A DNA stretch of 59,007 nt from CAYFUR01 sp964346275 (GTDB lineage: Bacteria; Sumerlaeota; Sumerlaeia; SLMS01): assembly GCA_964346275.1 (NCBI GenBank), contig CAYFUR010000007.1, positions 1 through 59,007 on the forward strand, in the 5' to 3' direction. The notes under the pieces were generated by a model. That model saw only the letters and a list, made by a program, of their open reading frames with translations. It had not been told where the DNA came from and did not search any database. Made by a program: the position numbers and the translations under genes. Positions within the stretch are counted from its first letter, which is position 1. Each line of letters begins with the position of its first letter. Shown piece after piece: positions 56,919-59,007 of this stretch.

Positions 56919-58871
56919 GTGATCATCCGACGCGTTGGCATCATCGAGCGAACCTATCGGCACGCCAAGCGTTACCGCCAGATCCTCGGTGTTCTGATCA
57001 AATACGGCTTTGGCGATCTCGTCTCCCGCCTCAATATCGAGAACTACGTCGAAGTCGGCCTCCAGATGGTCTGGAAGGAAGACTGGGAGGGCCTGGAAGA
57101 TCTCAGCCGCGGCGAACGCATCCGCAACGCCCTCGAGGAACTCGGCCCCACATTTATCAAGCTCGGCCAGGTGCTCTCCACCCACCACAGTTATATCCCC
57201 CTCGATATATACAGGGAGCTGGAGAAGCTCCAGGACGAAGTCGCCCCGTTTCCCCTGAAGGATGTCAACCGCATCATCGAGGAGGAACTCGGCCTTTCCA
57301 TCGAGGATCTTTTCGACGAATTCGAGGATCAGCCCATCGCCGCCGCCTCCATCGGCCAGGTACATTCCGCCCGGCTAAAAAGCGGCGAGTGGGTTGTCAT
57401 CAAGGTCCAGCGGCCCAACATCCGCAAAATGGTCCAGGTCGACATTGAAATCATGTTCCACATCGCCACCCTCATGGAGCGCCATGTGGAAGGATGGGAT
57501 CTGCACAATCCCACCGGCGTCGTGGAAGAATTCTCCCGCACGATCCAGAATGAAATCGACTATGGCGTGGAGGCCGCCCACATCGAGCGCTTTGCCGGAA
57601 TGTTTCTGGAAGATGAAAGGGTCCATATCCCGGAAGTCTATCACGACTTTTCCACCGACCGCGTGCTGACCATGGAATACATGGAAGGCATCAAACCCTC
57701 GCAAAGCGAGGAACTCGACCGCCGCGGATACGACAAACAGCTCATCGGCGAGCGCGGATTCAACCTGATCCTGCGCATGGTCTTTGAATACGGCTACTTC
57801 CACGCCGATCCCCATCCCGGCAATATCCTGGTCATGCCGGGCAACGTCATCGGCTTCCTCGACTTCGGCATGGTGGGCCAGCTCAGCCGCCGCGAGCGCG
57901 AGCACTTTACCGACCTCATCATCGCCATCGCCCAGCGCGACGAAGTCATGGGCCGGGAAGTCTTCCTGCGCATGGTCTTCGAATACGGCTACTTTCACGC
58001 CGACCCCCACCCGGGCAATATCCTGGTCATGCCGGGCAACGTCATCGGCTTCCTCGACTTCGGCATGGNNNNNNNNNNNNNNNNNNNNNNNNNNNNNNNN
58101 NNNNNNNNNNNNNNNNNNNNNNNNNNNNNNNNNNNNNNNNNNNNNNNNNNNNNNNNNNNNNNNNNNNNCGACCTCATCATCGCCATCGCCCAGCGCGACG
58201 AAGTCATGGGCCGGGAAGTCTTCATGCGCATCACCGAGTGGGAAAACGAACCCAACCGAGACGAGCTGGAAAAGCGTATAGACGCTTTCATGAGCCAGCA
58301 TTTCCACAAATCCCTCAAGCGCATCAACCTCGGCAAGCTCCTCCGGGAAATGGTCAACATCTCCGCCGAGTTCCAGATGCGCCTCCCCCCCGATCTGCTC
58401 CTCGTTATTAAGACCTTCACCGCCGTCGATGGCGTCGGGCGCATGCTCGATCCCAATTTCAACCCGGTGCAGCTCGCCGAGCCCTTCCTCAAGCACCGCA
58501 AGCGCCAGCGCCACAGCCCGCGCCACATCCTCGCCCAGGCCTACGCCATGGGGACCGATCTCGTCGAGTTTGTCTCGGAAATTCCCACGGAAATGCGCGA
58601 AGTTTTCCGCCTCGTGAAATCCGGCCGGATCAAAATGGAATTCGAGCATCGCGGCCTCGATCCCCTGCTCTCCACCCTCGAGCGCGTTTCCAGCCGCCTC
58701 AGCCTCGCCATCCTCGTCGGCTCCCTCGTCATCGGCTCCAGCGTCATTGTCCTTTCCGGCGTGCCGCCCAAATGGGCCGACATGCCCGTCATCGGCATCA
58801 TCGGCTATCTCCTCGCCGGCATCCTCAGCCTCGCCATCATCGTCAGCATCCTCCGCAGCGGCCATCACTGA
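56919..58871 (+). CDS. ubiB: UbiB/ABC1-family atypical kinase with internal tandem repeat and gap
   Basis: 650 residues as written. N-terminal KxGQ motif: FIKLGQVLSTHHSYIP; nucleotide loop and catalytic part: AAASIGQVHSARL, VVIKVQRPNI, YFHADPHPGNILVM and FLDFGM. Two C-terminal membrane helices (about 590-640). The family supports ubiquinone/isoprenoid-quinone metabolism; bacteria of this type often need it for quinone homeostasis. The HADPHPGN-DFGM segment appears twice, 195 bases (65 codons) apart, and a 100-N gap lies in the second copy. Without the extra unit the protein would have the normal size of about 550. GTG start with AGGAGG upstream. Octamer at 58276-58283. Confidence 0.85.
   Translation: MIIRRVGIIERTYRHAKRYRQILGVLIKYGFGDLVSRLNIENYVEVGLQMVWKEDWEGLEDLSRGERIRNALEELGPTFIKLGQVLSTHHSYIPLDIYRELEKLQDEVAPFPLKDVNRIIEEELGLSIEDLFDEFEDQPIAAASIGQVHSARLKSGEWVVIKVQRPNIRKMVQVDIEIMFHIATLMERHVEGWDLHNPTGVVEEFSRTIQNEIDYGVEAAHIERFAGMFLEDERVHIPEVYHDFSTDRVLTMEYMEGIKPSQSEELDRRGYDKQLIGERGFNLILRMVFEYGYFHADPHPGNILVMPGNVIGFLDFGMVGQLSRREREHFTDLIIAIAQRDEVMGREVFLRMVFEYGYFHADPHPGNILVMPGNVIGFLDFGMXXXXXXXXXXXXXXXXXXXXXXXXXXXXXXXXXXDLIIAIAQRDEVMGREVFMRITEWENEPNRDELEKRIDAFMSQHFHKSLKRINLGKLLREMVNISAEFQMRLPPDLLLVIKTFTAVDGVGRMLDPNFNPVQLAEPFLKHRKRQRHSPRHILAQAYAMGTDLVEFVSEIPTEMREVFRLVKSGRIKMEFEHRGLDPLLSTLERVSSRLSLAILVGSLVIGSSVIVLSGVPPKWADMPVIGIIGYLLAGILSLAIIVSILRSGHH
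57781..57975 (+). repeat. First copy of a 195-base direct repeat inside ubiB
   Basis: 57781-57873 recurs at 57976-58068 with five differences, all in third codon positions and all in the first half. 57911-57965 recurs exactly at 58169-58223. Period 195 bases keeps the frame. The breakpoints share TGCGCAT (57772-57778, 57967-57973, and again after the second copy near 58226). Confidence 0.85.
57976..58223 (+). repeat. Second copy of the repeat, interrupted by the gap
   Basis: The copy is complete apart from the gap. If it were intact, only 37 bases would be missing, not 100; both numbers leave remainder 1 when divided by 3, so the frame is open either way. Confidence 0.75.
58069..58168. other. 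Assembly gap (100 N)
   Basis: Exactly 100 N. It falls within near-identical repeat sequence, which explains why an assembler failed here. The true length is probably about 37 bases, by comparison with the first repeat copy. Confidence 0.98.
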
Positions 58872-59007
58872 TCCAGGAAGGCCCAACCTTCTGCCGACTT
58901 TGATCTGCGGCTCCCTCAGGTTCTGAATTGACCTGGACGTTCTCATTTATGCGGAAACCTGCCGGGGTGGGCAAAAAAGGAACATCCCGCGGCCATACTC
59001 ATCTTTT
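58872..59007. other. Right edge, no gene recognised
   Basis: 136 bases after ubiB with no supported open frame or clear terminator before the window ends. Confidence 0.4.

Noticed and set aside
1..59007. tRNA, rRNA, CRISPR, insertion sequence, toxin-antitoxin and restriction genes
   Set aside because: Looked for through the window; no cloverleaf with conserved T-loop, direct-repeat array, transposase motifs or typical toxin pair was seen. A tRNA missed by eye is still possible.

Overview
The window is an AT-moderate, GC-rich (roughly 58-60% by eye) bacterial chromosome fragment, almost certainly from a scaffolded draft or metagenome assembly because it carries two runs of exactly 100 N (19506-19605 and 58069-58168). 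Lipoprotein signal peptides, an LpxH-like lipid A enzyme, pseudopilins and PilT/PilU motors point to a diderm (Gram-negative) organism. The mix of ferredoxin-dependent KorAB, aconitase of the Aquifex-like type, ArsS, dodecin, GxGYxYP and GH38/GH5 carbohydrate enzymes, and many proteins of unknown function suggests an environmental heterotroph from a poorly sampled phylum (Sumerlaeota, Hydrogenedentota or PVC-like are possible). I cannot assign the phylum from the sequence alone. No rRNA, tRNA, CRISPR or insertion sequence was recognised.

Layout. 1-2.2 kb: the tail of an unknown gene, a terminator and an Uup-type ABC-F ATPase. 2.2-6.2 kb: a minus-strand type IV pilus motor operon: an MshEN-domain protein that looks like a degenerate PilB/PilT ATPase, a PilT interrupted by an in-frame TGA, and a PilU-like ATPase. 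6.3-10.1 kb: a methyltransferase, an LpxH-like phosphoesterase and a secreted GH5 glycosidase. 10.1-14.4 kb: a compact minus-strand operon of aconitase, a small Cys-rich protein, OsmC, a CHAD protein and a pseudopilin. 14.5-18.3 kb: a methyltransferase, HisN, D-cysteine desulfhydrase and PdxA. 18.4-20.3 kb: an orphan phage-like terminase pair with a gap. 20.3-28 kb: YigZ, a LEA14-like lipoprotein, then the minus-strand operon ftsH - TPR protein - arsS - radical SAM - sirtuin. 28-32.9 kb: ribosomal protein L33, glycerate kinase, a six-BON-domain protein, an alpha/beta hydrolase and a PEBP protein. 33-45 kb: a GxGYxYP putative glycosidase, an eRF1-like (BaeRF) protein, nicotinate phosphoribosyltransferase, aldo/keto reductase, an AhpD-like protein, a DUF3179 protein, a Crp/Fnr regulator and a GH38 alpha-mannosidase homologue. 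45-59 kb: a SPOUT methyltransferase, a tandem pair of related unknown proteins, a large repeat lipoprotein, KorAB, a methyltransferase, a LacI-family regulator, a secreted protein, dodecin and a UbiB-family kinase with an internal repeat.

The most striking signal is not a gene. The octamer GTATAGAC (or its complement GTCTATAC) occurs 20 times by my hand count, where about two are expected. It lies on both strands, in several reading frames, and in two intergenic spots next to terminator hairpins. It behaves like an uptake-sequence or other genome-wide recognition word, and the window also carries type IV pilus motor genes. Other points of interest are the pseudo-ATPase/interrupted PilT pair, a GH38 protein lacking its nucleophile, an orphan terminase, a shared LacI-type operator before two carbohydrate genes, and a gene that appears to start with CTG.
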